From the NCBI GenBank assembly GCA_013335535.1, contig JAAXVL010000007.1, positions 115,143 to 179,142 on the forward strand: DNA of 64,000 nucleotides, given 5' to 3'. The stretch comes from Azonexaceae bacterium. GTDB lineage: Bacteria > Pseudomonadota > Gammaproteobacteria > Burkholderiales > Rhodocyclaceae. Each line of letters starts with the position of its first letter. The first letter of the stretch is position 1. The notes below the pieces were generated by a model. That model did not search any database. It had not been told where the DNA came from and saw only the letters and a program-made list of their open reading frames with translations. Made by a program: the position numbers and the translations under genes. Below are positions 34,097 through 42,537 of this stretch, in pieces.

Positions 34097-34873
34097 ATGA
34101 GACCCGCAAAAAAAACTCCCCAACATTCCGTCGATATCAGCGAAGACTGCGGTGTGCGCAACCTGCACTTCGGCTCCGACTGGATACAGGGTTCCATGCG
34201 TATTGCCCGGCCGTGGTCGCTGGAACTGGCCTACACGCGCGAGATGATGGCCGGACTGCTCATGCGGCCAACCGCACACTGGCCGCGCAACGCGCTGCTC
34301 ATCGGCCTTGGCGCCGGTTCTCTCGCCAAATTCATTTACCGCTATCTGCCCGACTGCCGGATCACCGTGGTCGAGATCAATCCGCAGGTCGAGTTCATCG
34401 CGCGCCAGTATTTCAAGCTGCCGGACGATCCGCGCCGGCTTGATGTAGTGATCGGCTGCGGAGCCGACTACATGCTGGGCGGCGACAAGCGTTTCGACAT
34501 GATCCTCGTCGACGGGTTCGACCCCGATGCCAAGGCTGGCGCGCTGGACACCGAGCCGTTCTATCAGGCCTGCCGCGCCCGTCTGAGCGACACCGGTCTG
34601 TGCAGCCTCAATCTGCTGGGCTGGAACAAGGGTTTCAAGGGCAGCGTCGAACGCATCCGCTCGGCGTTCGATGGCCGCGTCGCCGTTTTTCCGTCGTGCG
34701 ACAGCGGCAACACCATCGCCTTCGCGACCGGTGGCGAGCCGGTCGATGTCGCCCTCGACGAATTGCGTGCCCGCGCCGTGCAGCTGAAAAAAGAGACGCG
34801 CCTCGACCTGTTGCCAACCATCAGCCGCCTGCAATTGAGTCATCCGCTGCCGGACGGACGCCTGCACATCTGA
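34097..34873 (+). CDS. Spermidine synthase-like (class I SAM) protein
   Basis: 258 residues, Rossmann-like SAM fold of the spermine/spermidine synthase superfamily: NALLIGLGAGSLAKFIYRYL is motif I (GxGxG), VVEINPQVEFIARQYF motif II, and DMILVDGFDP motif III. It is shorter than SpeE and lacks its N-terminal beta domain in full; the substrate may be another amine or none. Starts 23 bp after the tRNA-Arg, so possibly read from the tRNA promoter. Confidence 0.8.
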   Translation: MRPAKKTPQHSVDISEDCGVRNLHFGSDWIQGSMRIARPWSLELAYTREMMAGLLMRPTAHWPRNALLIGLGAGSLAKFIYRYLPDCRITVVEINPQVEFIARQYFKLPDDPRRLDVVIGCGADYMLGGDKRFDMILVDGFDPDAKAGALDTEPFYQACRARLSDTGLCSLNLLGWNKGFKGSVERIRSAFDGRVAVFPSCDSGNTIAFATGGEPVDVALDELRARAVQLKKETRLDLLPTISRLQLSHPLPDGRLHI

Positions 34874-35016
34874 CTCCAGCGAGGGCTTGCTTTTCCGGAT
34901 TTTTCAGCCAGAATTAGTTGATCCTCCACCGACAATAACGACAAGGCGGACAGAACAAAAATAACAAGCTAGGGGTATTACCCTGACTTTTTATTTTTCC
35001 TATCCAGGAGGAGCTT

Positions 35017-35283
35017 ATGTTGTCTATTCAGGATGTTATCGACTATTGCGACCTCGACAAAGGCGAGATCGAGGCCATCGCGGAGCACGAACATATTCCG
35101 ATCACGGTTGCCGCCGAAATGAGCGAAGTATTGTTGTGCACACCCGATGGTGTCTGCCGACTGCATTCGATGATCATCGAAAACATGCAGCAGGCGCTTG
35201 AATCAGGTCACTACCAACACGTGCAGGATCTGGCGCAAACCTACGAACACCTGCAGCGGACTCACCCGATACCGTCGAACTAG
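35017..35283 (+). CDS. Hypothetical protein, 88 aa
   Basis: MLSIQDVIDYCDLDKGEIEA... with two Cys and a helical look (ENMQQALESGHYQHVQDLAQTYEHLQ). No family recognised, though I have the impression of similar proteins in Rhodocyclaceae. Ribosome-binding site AGGAGGAG 6 bp before the ATG is excellent. The upstream AGGGGTATTACCCT (34970-34983) contains a good NarL heptamer on one strand, consistent with (but not proof of) control by NarL, encoded convergently 140 bp away. Confidence 0.7.
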   Translation: MLSIQDVIDYCDLDKGEIEAIAEHEHIPITVAAEMSEVLLCTPDGVCRLHSMIIENMQQALESGHYQHVQDLAQTYEHLQRTHPIPSN

Positions 35284-35360
35284 CGACCCGAACTAGAGAC
35301 TGTCTCGTTGCCAGACAAGCTGTGCGACCCGAGCCCCGACCATCAAGGTTGGGGTTTTTC

Positions 35361-35396
35361 TTTTCAATTTTGGCCAAAATTTCCGGTTGACCGTGG
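35361..35396 (+). repeat. Dispersed repeat copy 3
   Basis: TTTTCAATTTTGGCCAAAA followed by TTTCCGGTTGACCGTGG (35380-35396). Between the convergent 88-residue gene and narL. Confidence 0.85.
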
Positions 35397-35424
35397 CAAA
35401 CGCCCCGGCCCCGGGAACAGAGCA

Positions 35425-36090
35425 TCAGGCGTGGCGCGTTTGCGCGTAGCCGTGTTCGACCGCATAAAGCGCGACCTGAACGCGGCTGCTCATGTTCAGT
35501 TTCTTGAAAATGTTCTGTACGTGAATCTTGACCGTGCTCTCGGCCAGGTCGAGCTTGCGGGCGATTTCCTTGTTGCTCTCGCCATGGGCCAGCGAGAGGA
35601 GGATGTCGCGTTCGCGCGGTGAGAAACGATCGCGCTCGCCACTCGGCGCTTCGGCCTTGGGCGGATTGCGTACGCCCTGGATCAGTTTGGCCGTCATTTG
35701 CTGCGAAACGACCGACTCACCCTGTGCGGCACGCCGGATGGCGTCGATCAAGGCGTCGGTTTCGATGTTCTTGAGCAGATAACCGCTGGCGCCGGCCCGC
35801 AAGGCATCGACCAGATCCTGCGCGTCCTCCGAGACTGTCAGCATGAGCACGCTGACATCCGGCATTTCCTCGGCAATGACCTTGACCGCCTCAAGACCTG
35901 AAACACCCGGCATGTGCAGGTCGAGCAGGGTTACGTCGGGTTTCAGCGAACGGACGCGCTTGATGCCTTCGAGCCCGTCGCCGGCCTCGCCGACCACCTC
36001 GAAGTCGTCGTTGCGCTGGAGCAGCGACTTGATACCGCTGCGGAACAGCGTGTGGTCATCGACCAGCAGGACTCGGATTTTTTCGCTCAT
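35425..36090 (-). CDS. narL: Nitrate/nitrite response regulator NarL
   Basis: 221 residues. The receiver domain (about 7-122) has the phospho-acceptor Asp in VTLLDLHMPG and conserved Thr/Lys (MLTVSEDA, GYLLKN). The LuxR-type HTH (about 155-215) reads SPRERDILLSLAHGESNKEIARKLDLAESTVKIHVQNIFKKLN. The LSRLEKI... family form of NarL is recognised mainly by pairing with NarX, which is directly upstream with a 2-bp gap. Expected to bind TACYYMT heptamers. Confidence 0.9.
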   Translation of the reverse strand: MSEKIRVLLVDDHTLFRSGIKSLLQRNDDFEVVGEAGDGLEGIKRVRSLKPDVTLLDLHMPGVSGLEAVKVIAEEMPDVSVLMLTVSEDAQDLVDALRAGASGYLLKNIETDALIDAIRRAAQGESVVSQQMTAKLIQGVRNPPKAEAPSGERDRFSPRERDILLSLAHGESNKEIARKLDLAESTVKIHVQNIFKKLNMSSRVQVALYAVEHGYAQTRHA

Positions 36091-36092
36091 TT

Positions 36093-38033
36093 TCAGGCAA
36101 CCTCTTTATTTTCGCGGGGCAGGGTCAATGTAACGCGGGAGCCGTTACCGGGTTTGGATGCGACGCGACATTCACCACCGATGCGGTGGGCGCGTTCGCG
36201 CATGATCTTGAGACCGACATGGCGGTCGGACAGGCAATTGGGGTCATTCTCCGGATCGAAGCCGACGCCGTCATCCTCGACCTCGACCAGGATGCGGCCG
36301 ATTTCGCGCCGGGCCACGACGCGCACGTGGCTGGCCCGGGCGTGCTTGCGGATGTTGGAGAGCGACTCCTGGACGATGTGCATGATCTGGATTTCATCGG
36401 TCGGCAACTGGGCCGTGCCGGTGCCGATACGCTCGAACTCGGTGGCGATCCCGGTCTGCCCCTCGAATTTTTCAAGCGTGGACTGGATGGCCGTATCGAG
36501 GTCGGACTGATGGACGCGCGTGCGGAAATGGACGAGCAGTTCGCGGACATCGTCGTAACTTTCCTGCACGCCTTCACGGAGCTGACCGGCCGTCTGCATG
36601 GCCTCCTCGACCTTGCCCTTGCGCAGCGAATCCTGCAGCAGCTGGACCTGGATGTTGAGAAAGGCCAGGCCTTGGGCGATGGAGTCGTGCAACTCCTGGG
36701 CGAGCAGGTTGCGCTCTTCGGAAATGGCCAGTTCCTTCTCGCGCGACTTGAGGCGCTGATTTTCGATGGCTACGCCAAGGTGATGGCCAAGCGTTTCGAG
36801 CAGGTGGACTTCCTGCTCGGACAAAGCCTGCGGACGTTTGAAATAGAGGTTATAGACGCCGAGTTTCTGCTTGTCGTAAAGAATGCTGAAGGCGGTAGCC
36901 GTGGCAAAACCTTCACGGATGCAGGTGCGCAGTTTCATGCCCTCCGGCGGAGCGACCGTGGCAAAGGCCGCAGAAACGCCAGTCTGGAAAACCTCGCCGC
37001 ACAGGCAGTCGCCGCAGCTCATTTCCGTTTCGCGGTCGAGAAAGTCCTCGGACAGCCCTTCGGAAGTCAGCATGCACAGCTTGTCGGACTGCGCTTCGTA
37101 CATGCGGACCGCCCCGGCATCGGCCCCCAGGGCGTTCATGATCTGCTCGAGAAACCCTTCGCTCAGCTGCTGCACGGGCGCCGGCTCGCTCAGGAAAGTG
37201 GTAACCGAATAGAGGATGCTCAATTCGTGATTGCGCTGGGCAAGCCGTCTCGTTTCAGCTTCGACCCGCTGTTCCAGCGTGCCATAGGCATTCTGCAGAT
37301 GCTCGGCCATCTGGTTGAAACCGAGCGCCAGACTGCCCAATTCGTCATCGGTCGATACCGGCAGGCGCACGGTCAGATCGTCGCTGGTCATGCGCTGCAT
37401 GCCGGTGTGAAGTATGCCGACCGGCCCGATGACCAGGCGCGAGAAATAGTGAATCAGGACAACGGTGCCCATGATTGCCAGGGCGACCAGCGCTGCCTGC
37501 ACGGTACGCAGCAGATTGGTGTCGGAGGCGTAAGTGCGCTCCATCGCCAGGGCAAGTTCGTTGATCTTGCTGACGAAGGGTTCGAGTTCGGTATCGAAAC
37601 GGTCCAGCGCCCTCTCGCGGTCAGCCCGCACGCCAGCCAGGTAGCCGGCGACCAGCGGCCGCACTGTTTCCCGCCAGATCTTTTCAACCGTCTGCAGGTG
37701 TTCCTGAACTTCGGCATTGCGCGGCGGCGACAGGGGCCGCTCCGGATCGCCCTGCTTCAGGTCGCGCAGGACTTTGTCGAAACGCGCCAGTTCTTCCCCC
37801 AGTGCCTGCGAAACTTTCGCATCCGGCGCTGTCGCTTCAAGATCACGCGCCATCAGATGCCCCATGCGGTAGGTTCGCATGCGCTGGCTGCCGGCATCGT
37901 TGATCGCCGCGGCGACACCTTCCAGTTGCCAGGAAATAAGCAGGGTCAACCCGATGGCCGTCGCGGCCACCAAGAAGAAGACCATCAGCATACCGATGAT
38001 CTTGTGCGACAGCTTGCCCGGCTTGGCTAGCAT
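36093..38033 (-). CDS. narX: Nitrate/nitrite sensor histidine kinase NarX
   Basis: 646 residues. An N-terminal TM span (about 14-35) precedes the periplasmic P-box INDAGSQRMRTYRMGHLM (about 40-57), the nitrate-binding signature of NarX/NarQ. A four-helix sensor, second TM span (about 180), HAMP, a GAF-like module, then HisKA_3 with the phospho-His in LAQELHDSIAQGLAF, and HATPase_c (KHARASHVRVV, VEDDGVGFDPE). The GAF-like module holds a Cys cluster (SCGDCLCGEVF plus a later Cys), as in the central module of NarX. Cotranscribed with narL. Confidence 0.92.
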   Translation of the reverse strand: MLAKPGKLSHKIIGMLMVFFLVAATAIGLTLLISWQLEGVAAAINDAGSQRMRTYRMGHLMARDLEATAPDAKVSQALGEELARFDKVLRDLKQGDPERPLSPPRNAEVQEHLQTVEKIWRETVRPLVAGYLAGVRADRERALDRFDTELEPFVSKINELALAMERTYASDTNLLRTVQAALVALAIMGTVVLIHYFSRLVIGPVGILHTGMQRMTSDDLTVRLPVSTDDELGSLALGFNQMAEHLQNAYGTLEQRVEAETRRLAQRNHELSILYSVTTFLSEPAPVQQLSEGFLEQIMNALGADAGAVRMYEAQSDKLCMLTSEGLSEDFLDRETEMSCGDCLCGEVFQTGVSAAFATVAPPEGMKLRTCIREGFATATAFSILYDKQKLGVYNLYFKRPQALSEQEVHLLETLGHHLGVAIENQRLKSREKELAISEERNLLAQELHDSIAQGLAFLNIQVQLLQDSLRKGKVEEAMQTAGQLREGVQESYDDVRELLVHFRTRVHQSDLDTAIQSTLEKFEGQTGIATEFERIGTGTAQLPTDEIQIMHIVQESLSNIRKHARASHVRVVARREIGRILVEVEDDGVGFDPENDPNCLSDRHVGLKIMRERAHRIGGECRVASKPGNGSRVTLTLPRENKEVA

Positions 38034-38110
38034 TAATCATTACCCGAAAACGAATTGTCTAACCTTAGCGCCCCGCCAGCGGGAAAGCAAAGGGGTTAGA
38101 TCAAGAAAAA

Positions 38111-38134
38111 GCCCGCCGGTTTGACCCGGCGGGC
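38111..38134 (-). terminator. Terminator after nrtC
   Basis: GCCCGCCGG-N6-CCGGCGGGC then TTTTTCTTG on the minus strand; between the nrtC stop and the narX start. Confidence 0.88.
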
Positions 38135-38174
38135 AAAAGTCGCTTCGGTGAGAGCGTGGCGACGATGAATCGTC

Positions 38175-38975
38175 TCAGGCCGCCTGTTTTTCGACGTGCG
38201 CCTGTTTTTCGTAAAGGAACTCAAGCACCGCGGCGCGGTAGCCGATGTAGTCCGGATCGTGCGCCAGGGTCAGACGATGGCGCGGACGCGGCAATTTCAC
38301 GTCGAGCACTTCGCCAATGGTCGCCGCCGGGCCGTTGGTCATCATCACGATCTTGTCGGAGAGCAGCACGGCTTCATCGACGTCGTGAGTGACCATGACC
38401 GTCGTTGCTTTCGTTGCCTCGCAGATGCGCATGAGTTCGTCCTGCAGCTTGGCGCGGGTCAGCGCGTCGAGGGCGCCGAAGGGTTCGTCCATGAGCAGGA
38501 CCTTCGGTTCCATCGACAGCGCCCGGGCGATACCGACGCGCTGCTTCATGCCGCCGGAGATTTCATGCGGGTACTTGCTGCTGGCGTGATCGAGGCCGAC
38601 CAGGCTGATCGCGGCGGCCGTACGCTCCCTGAGCTTCGGCTTGCCTTCCTTGGTGCCGAAGACGCGTTCAACGGCCAGATAGACGTTTTCGAAGCAGGTC
38701 AGCCAGGGCAGCAGGCTGTGGTTCTGGAAAACCACGGCGCGTTCCGGACCGGGGCCGGCGATTTCGCGATCTTCAAGCAACAGTACGCCATCGGTCGGCT
38801 TCGTCAGGCCGGCAATGAGGTTGAGCAGCGTCGATTTGCCGCAGCCCGAGTGGCCGATGAGCGCAACGAACTCGCCTTGCTTGATGTTCAGATGAATGTC
38901 ACGCAGGGCGACGAACTTGCCTTTCTTCGTGTCGAAGGTCTGGCCGACGGACTGAATTTGGACGAATTTTTCCAT
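38175..38975 (-). CDS. nrtC: Nitrate ABC transporter ATP-binding protein
   Basis: 266-residue ABC ATPase of the nitrate/sulfonate/taurine family: GHSGCGKST (Walker A, about 38), Q-loop FQNHSLLPWLT, signature ISGGMKQRVGIARALSMEP, Walker B VLLMDEPFGAL, H-loop TVMVTHDVDEAV. It lacks the solute-binding fusion of cyanobacterial NrtC, so it is NrtD-like in size. The ATG at 38975 has AAGGAG 8 bp upstream. Third gene of nrtABC; likely stoichiometric with the NrtB permease. Confidence 0.93.
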   Translation of the reverse strand: MEKFVQIQSVGQTFDTKKGKFVALRDIHLNIKQGEFVALIGHSGCGKSTLLNLIAGLTKPTDGVLLLEDREIAGPGPERAVVFQNHSLLPWLTCFENVYLAVERVFGTKEGKPKLRERTAAAISLVGLDHASSKYPHEISGGMKQRVGIARALSMEPKVLLMDEPFGALDALTRAKLQDELMRICEATKATTVMVTHDVDEAVLLSDKIVMMTNGPAATIGEVLDVKLPRPRHRLTLAHDPDYIGYRAAVLEFLYEKQAHVEKQAA

Positions 38976-38987
38976 GATCTGCACTCC

Positions 38988-39923
38988 TTACGACGATTCT
39001 TTGGTCAGCTTGCGGGCGAGCAGGATCAGGCTTTGCTCGAGAATGAGACCGACGATGCCGATGACGAAGATGGCGATGATGATGTGCTCCACCTTCAGGT
39101 TGTTCCACTCGTCCCACACCCAGAAGCCGATGCCGACGCCGCCGGTCAGCATTTCCGCGGCAACGATAACCAGCCAGGCGGTGCCGATGGACAGGCGGAT
39201 GCCGGTCAGGATGTAGGGCAGCACGGCGGGCAGCAGGATCTTGGTGACAACCTTCCACTCCGACAGCGCCAGGACGCGGGCGACGTTGAGGTAATCCTGC
39301 GGCACGCGCTGAACGCCTTGGGCGGTGTTCATGATCATCGGCCAGATCGAGCAGATGAAGATGGTGTAGGTCGCCGCCGGGTCGGCGCGCTTGAAGACGA
39401 GCAGGCCGATCGGCAGCCAGGCCAGCGGCGAAACCGGGCGCAGCAGGCTGATGATCGGATTGATCATGGCCGACAAAAATGCCGAGCGGCCGAGGATGAA
39501 GCCGAGCGGAATGCCGACTACCGCGGCAAAGCCGAAGCCGATGCCGACGCGTTGCAGCGAGGACAGGATGTTCCAGCCGATGCCCTGGTCGTTCGGACCA
39601 TTCTGGTAGAACGGATCGGCGAACAGCGCGGTGGCGGCATCCCAGGTTTGCAGCGGGCCGGGAATGCTGCCGCCTTTCATCGTGGCGATGTACCAGATGC
39701 CAATCAGGATCACCATGCCGAGCAGCGGCGGCAGGACGGCACGGCCGAAGCCGGCCAGCCTTTCGCTGAAGGGCGTGCCCGGCTCGGCCGGCACGGTTAC
39801 GATTTTTTCCATTTTCTTTTCCTTGGCGGGAGCAACAGTCGCCTCAACGACGGCAACTTGTTCAATTCCACGGTCAACCGGAATTTTTGCCCCAAATTCA
39901 ACATTCATCGTCAGTGCGCTCAT
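38988..39923 (-). CDS. nrtB: Nitrate ABC transporter permease
   Basis: 311 residues, inner-membrane permease with about six spans and the EAA loop (NVARVLALSEWKVVTKILLPAVLPYILTGIRL). Two starts compete: ATG 39923, with AGGAG at ideal distance, and ATG 39812 (MEKIVTVPAEPG), with AAGGA. The upstream start reads through a dispersed-repeat copy (39867-39900), giving the unusual residues EFGAKIPVDRGIEQ, with no membrane function. I give the longer form because its ribosome-binding site is better. Confidence 0.9.
   Translation of the reverse strand: MSALTMNVEFGAKIPVDRGIEQVAVVEATVAPAKEKKMEKIVTVPAEPGTPFSERLAGFGRAVLPPLLGMVILIGIWYIATMKGGSIPGPLQTWDAATALFADPFYQNGPNDQGIGWNILSSLQRVGIGFGFAAVVGIPLGFILGRSAFLSAMINPIISLLRPVSPLAWLPIGLLVFKRADPAATYTIFICSIWPMIMNTAQGVQRVPQDYLNVARVLALSEWKVVTKILLPAVLPYILTGIRLSIGTAWLVIVAAEMLTGGVGIGFWVWDEWNNLKVEHIIIAIFVIGIVGLILEQSLILLARKLTKESS
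39867..39900 (-). repeat. Dispersed repeat copy 4, in the nrtB 5' region
   Basis: Minus strand: TTGAATTTGGGGCAAAAA then TTCCGGTTGACCGTGG (ends 39867). It lies in frame inside the long form of nrtB, upstream of the alternative start at 39812. Confidence 0.85.
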
Positions 39924-39943
39924 GGTTCTCTCCTAAGCGTGGG

Positions 39944-39972
39944 CCTCATTCCCGGCCAAACCGGGAATGAGG
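39944..39972 (-). other. Hairpin between nrtA and nrtB
   Basis: Perfect 12-bp stem CCTCATTCCCGG/CCGGGAATGAGG with a 5-nt loop, no T-run. The place, just after a periplasmic binding-protein gene, suggests a 3' stabiliser giving excess nrtA over nrtBC mRNA. Confidence 0.7.
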
Positions 39973-39986
39973 GTTCCCTAGTTGCC

Positions 39987-41276
39987 TCAAGCTTTCACTT
40001 TGAACCCGTCGGCGTACTTCGCCGGGTCCTTGCCGTCCCAGACCACGCCATCGACCAGCTTGTGGCTGCGCATGTCGCTCTTGGGCAGGGCCACGCCGGC
40101 GGCGGTGGCGCCCTGCTTGTAGATGTCGATGCGATTGACCTGCTTGGCGATGGCCAGGTAATCCGGATGGCTCTTGAGCAAGCCCCAACGCTTGTGCTGG
40201 GTCATGAACCACATACCGTCGCTGAGGTAGGGGAAATTGACCGTGCCCTCGTTGAAGAACTTCATGCAGTTCTTGTCGTCCCAGCTCTTGCCCAGACCAT
40301 TCTGGTAGCGGCCGAGCATGCGGGCGACGATGACTTCCGTGTCGGTATTGACGTAGGCCTTGCTGGCGATGGTTTCGGCCGTCTTCTGCTTGTTGGCGAT
40401 GGACGAATCGATCCACTTGCTGGCATCGAGAATCGCCGCGACCGCGGCACGTGCCGTATTCGGGTTCTGCTTGACCCAGTCGGCCGTCGTGCCGAGCACC
40501 TTTTCCGGGTGGTCGGTCCAGATGTCCTGGGTCGTCGTCGCCGTGAAGCCGATGTTGTCCATGATGGCGCGGTTGTTCCACGGTTCGCCGACACAGAAGC
40601 CATCCATGTTGCCAACGCGCATGTTGGCCACCATCTGCGGGGGCGGCACGGTGATCGTCTTGACGTCCTTGAGCGGGTTGATGCCCTGTGCCGCCAGCCA
40701 GTAGTACAGCCACATGGCGTGGGTGCCAGTCGGGAAGGTCTGGGCGAAGGTGTATTCGCGCTCCTTCTTGGCCACCAGCTTGGCCAGGCTGGCGCCGTCG
40801 GTGGCGCCCTTGTCCTTGAGCTGGTTGGACAGCGTGATGGCCTGACCGTTGTGGTTCAGGCTCATGAGCACGTTCATGTCCTTCTTCGGGCCACCGACGC
40901 CGAGCTGCACACCGTAGATCAGGCCGTACAGCACATGCGCGGCATCGAGCTCGCCGTTGACCAGCTTGTCGCGCACCGAAGCCCACGAGGCTTCCTTGGT
41001 CGGAATGATCTTGATGCCGTACTTCTCATCAAATTTCATGACCGAGGCCATGACGACCGAAGCACAGTCGGTAAGCGGGATGAAGCCGATACGGACTTCC
41101 TTCTTTTCGGGGGCATCCGAACCAGCGGCCCAGGCGCCGCTGCGAACGCCGGGGGGGACCATGGCCATTAGAGAGGCTCCCAAGGCAGTTGATACGAAAT
41201 CACGACGTGAAAAGGATGGTGAAGCGCTCGGCTTGTCGATAACGGCTTCCGGCGCGGCCAGATTCTTGTCTTCCAT
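39987..41276 (-). CDS. nrtA: Nitrate-binding protein NrtA/NasF-like (Tat signal)
   Basis: 429 residues. Twin-arginine signal (SFSRRDFVSTALGASLMAM, about 18-40), then the periplasmic NMT1/ThiY-like nitrate-binding fold: VRIGFIPLTDCASVVMASVMKFDEKYGI is the family's start and GNMDGFCVGEPWNNRAIM its ligand region. Exported folded to the periplasm or membrane-anchored. Its promoter is sigma-54-like with a terminator-containing leader (41304-41388) just before the gene. In species with NasS, an NrtA paralogue inhibits NasT; no separate NasS is seen here. Confidence 0.92.
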   Translation of the reverse strand: MEDKNLAAPEAVIDKPSASPSFSRRDFVSTALGASLMAMVPPGVRSGAWAAGSDAPEKKEVRIGFIPLTDCASVVMASVMKFDEKYGIKIIPTKEASWASVRDKLVNGELDAAHVLYGLIYGVQLGVGGPKKDMNVLMSLNHNGQAITLSNQLKDKGATDGASLAKLVAKKEREYTFAQTFPTGTHAMWLYYWLAAQGINPLKDVKTITVPPPQMVANMRVGNMDGFCVGEPWNNRAIMDNIGFTATTTQDIWTDHPEKVLGTTADWVKQNPNTARAAVAAILDASKWIDSSIANKQKTAETIASKAYVNTDTEVIVARMLGRYQNGLGKSWDDKNCMKFFNEGTVNFPYLSDGMWFMTQHKRWGLLKSHPDYLAIAKQVNRIDIYKQGATAAGVALPKSDMRSHKLVDGVVWDGKDPAKYADGFKVKA

Positions 41277-41303
41277 TGCTTGCTCCTTGATTGCGAGAAT
41301 CTA

Positions 41304-41388
41304 AAAACAAAATGGGCGTCACATCCGGGCCGCCGGTTGGCAGCTCGGATGGACGCCCTTGTCCTTGAATCGGCTTTCGCTCGATTCT
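41304..41388 (-). promoter_or_regulatory. nrtA leader: tandem hairpins and overlapping terminator (ANTAR-type attenuator)
   Basis: In transcript order: hairpin P1 (41388-41368, stem GAATCG/CGATTC, 9-nt apex), 2-nt gap, hairpin P2 (41365-41352, GGAC-AAGGGC-GTCC, hexaloop with A1 and G4), and a terminator (GGGCGTC 41359-41353 pairing with GACGCCC 41321-41315, inner arms CATCCG/CGGATG) followed by ATTTTGTTTTT. P2 and the terminator 5' arm share bases, so they exclude each other. This is the published ANTAR-RNA mechanism, and nasT is the upstream gene. Confidence 0.75.
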
Positions 41389-41427
41389 CGCCCGGCCGCC
41401 TTTGACCGTGCGCTTTGAGTGGACTAT

Positions 41428-41443
41428 CGCAATGGCCGTGCCA
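41428..41443 (-). promoter_or_regulatory. Sigma-54 promoter of nrtA
   Basis: TGGCACGGCCATTGCG: -24 TGGCAC and -12 TTGC at correct spacing, upstream of the leader hairpins. Confidence 0.8.
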
Positions 41444-41532
41444 GGCCTAGTTACTTAGTACTAGTTATAAATATCTACTTTGTTTTCAATAGCTTGCGCG
41501 GGTTGTTTTTCGACTGACCGGGCCGGAGCCAA

Positions 41533-41549
41533 TGCACTATTGCAGTGCA
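41533..41549. promoter_or_regulatory. NtrC-like site upstream of nrtA
   Basis: TGCACTATTGCAGTGCA, a perfect dyad that matches the NtrC consensus (TGCACC-N5-GGTGCA) in both halves except one base each; about 105 bp upstream of the -24/-12 element. Confidence 0.65.
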
Positions 41550-41572
41550 GCAAGCCTCCCGGCCGCACAGCT

Positions 41573-42148
41573 TTAGAGCAGCACGCGCGCCATGTCGATC
41601 ACGTCACGCGCCACTTTGGCCATCGTCTGACCGCGCTCCATCGCCAACTTGCGCATGGCGTGATAAGCTGCATCTTCATCCAGGCCGCGCGCTTTCATGA
41701 GCACGCCCTTGGCCTGGTCGACCAGTTTGCGGTCGCTCAGCTTCTTCGAGGTTTCTTCCAGTTCACGACGCAGCGCCTGGGTATCCTCGAAACGGGCTCG
41801 TGCCACCTCGACAATCGGCTTGATCCGCTTGGGGTCCAGACCATCGACGATATAGGCTGAAACGCCCGCCTTGACGGCATCGCGGATGGTCGACTGACCA
41901 TCTTCCAGCGTAAAGATGACGACCGGACGCGGCATATCCTTGTTCATCGCGGCCAGATTTTCGAGGGTATCGCGGCTCGGGCTGTCGGTATCGATCAGGA
42001 TGACGTCGGGTTGCAGCTTTTCGACCTCGGCCGTCAGGTTTTCGGAACCGGCCAGAATGGCTGCAACCTGATAGCCGGCCAGCGCCAGGCCGGCGCAGAT
42101 TTCGCCGGCTCGGGAACGGGATTCATCAATAACAAGTACGGTAAGCAT
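41573..42148 (-). CDS. nasT: ANTAR-domain antiterminator NasT
   Basis: 191 residues. The pseudo-receiver (about 1-120) has MLTVLVIDESRSRAG and the Asp in PDVILIDTDSP. The C-terminal ANTAR domain (about 130-188) reads LSDRKLVDQAKGVLMKARGLDEDAAYHAMRKLAMERGQTMAKVARDVID. ANTAR proteins bind two-hairpin leader RNAs and block a terminator. The gene is directly upstream of nrtA, whose leader has exactly such a structure. It probably acts on narK and nirB leaders too. Confidence 0.93.
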   Translation of the reverse strand: MLTVLVIDESRSRAGEICAGLALAGYQVAAILAGSENLTAEVEKLQPDVILIDTDSPSRDTLENLAAMNKDMPRPVVIFTLEDGQSTIRDAVKAGVSAYIVDGLDPKRIKPIVEVARARFEDTQALRRELEETSKKLSDRKLVDQAKGVLMKARGLDEDAAYHAMRKLAMERGQTMAKVARDVIDMARVLL

Positions 42149-42165
42149 GGAGCTTACCTAGCAAT

Positions 42166-42537
42166 CTACAGGCCAGCCACCTCGAGCGCCGCCGTTGCCA
42201 TCGCCTGCACCACCAGCTCGTGCTCGCCGATGGCATTACCCAGTGAAAATTCGACACTGGGGTAGGTCGAGCGCAGCGTTTCGATCATCTCCGGCGTTTC
42301 CTTTTTCAAATGTCCGCCGCGCGCGATGAACATCGGCATGACGACGATCTTGTCCGCCCCCTGGGCGATCAACTCGGCCGCCCGTTCCGGCAGGGTCGGA
42401 CTCATGAATTCGAGAAAGGCCAGTTCGACCGGGACGCTTGTCATGCGCTGGCGAATGGCGGCCTGCACGCGGCGCATCGGGTTGGCCCATTCCGGGTCGC
42501 GGGCGCCGTGGGCAAAGAGGATAAGGGCTGTGGTCAT
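42166..42537 (-). CDS. cbiX: Sirohydrochlorin chelatase CbiX-type
   Basis: 123-residue single-domain chelatase: MTTALILFAHGARDPEWANP carries the active-site His, and MPMFIARGGHLKKETPEMIE the second metal-site His. It inserts iron (siroheme) or cobalt into sirohydrochlorin; siroheme is the cofactor of NirB encoded in the same region. It follows nasT by 17 bp (nasT start at 42148), thus upstream in the same transcript. The ATG at 42537 is chosen because residues before it do not match the family. Confidence 0.87.
   Translation of the reverse strand: MTTALILFAHGARDPEWANPMRRVQAAIRQRMTSVPVELAFLEFMSPTLPERAAELIAQGADKIVVMPMFIARGGHLKKETPEMIETLRSTYPSVEFSLGNAIGEHELVVQAMATAALEVAGL

Noticed and set aside
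34970..34983. Strong NarL operator upstream of the 88-residue gene
   Set aside because: Only one heptamer matches and the arrangement is not 7-2-7; mentioned in the gene entry only.
36186..38030. 614-residue plus-strand frame opposite narX
   Set aside because: Mirror image of a well-supported gene; no motif.
38196..41171. 991-residue plus-strand reading frame opposite nrtABC
   Set aside because: Antisense to three confident genes in a GC-rich region where long spurious frames are common; composition has no family features and no ribosome-binding site.
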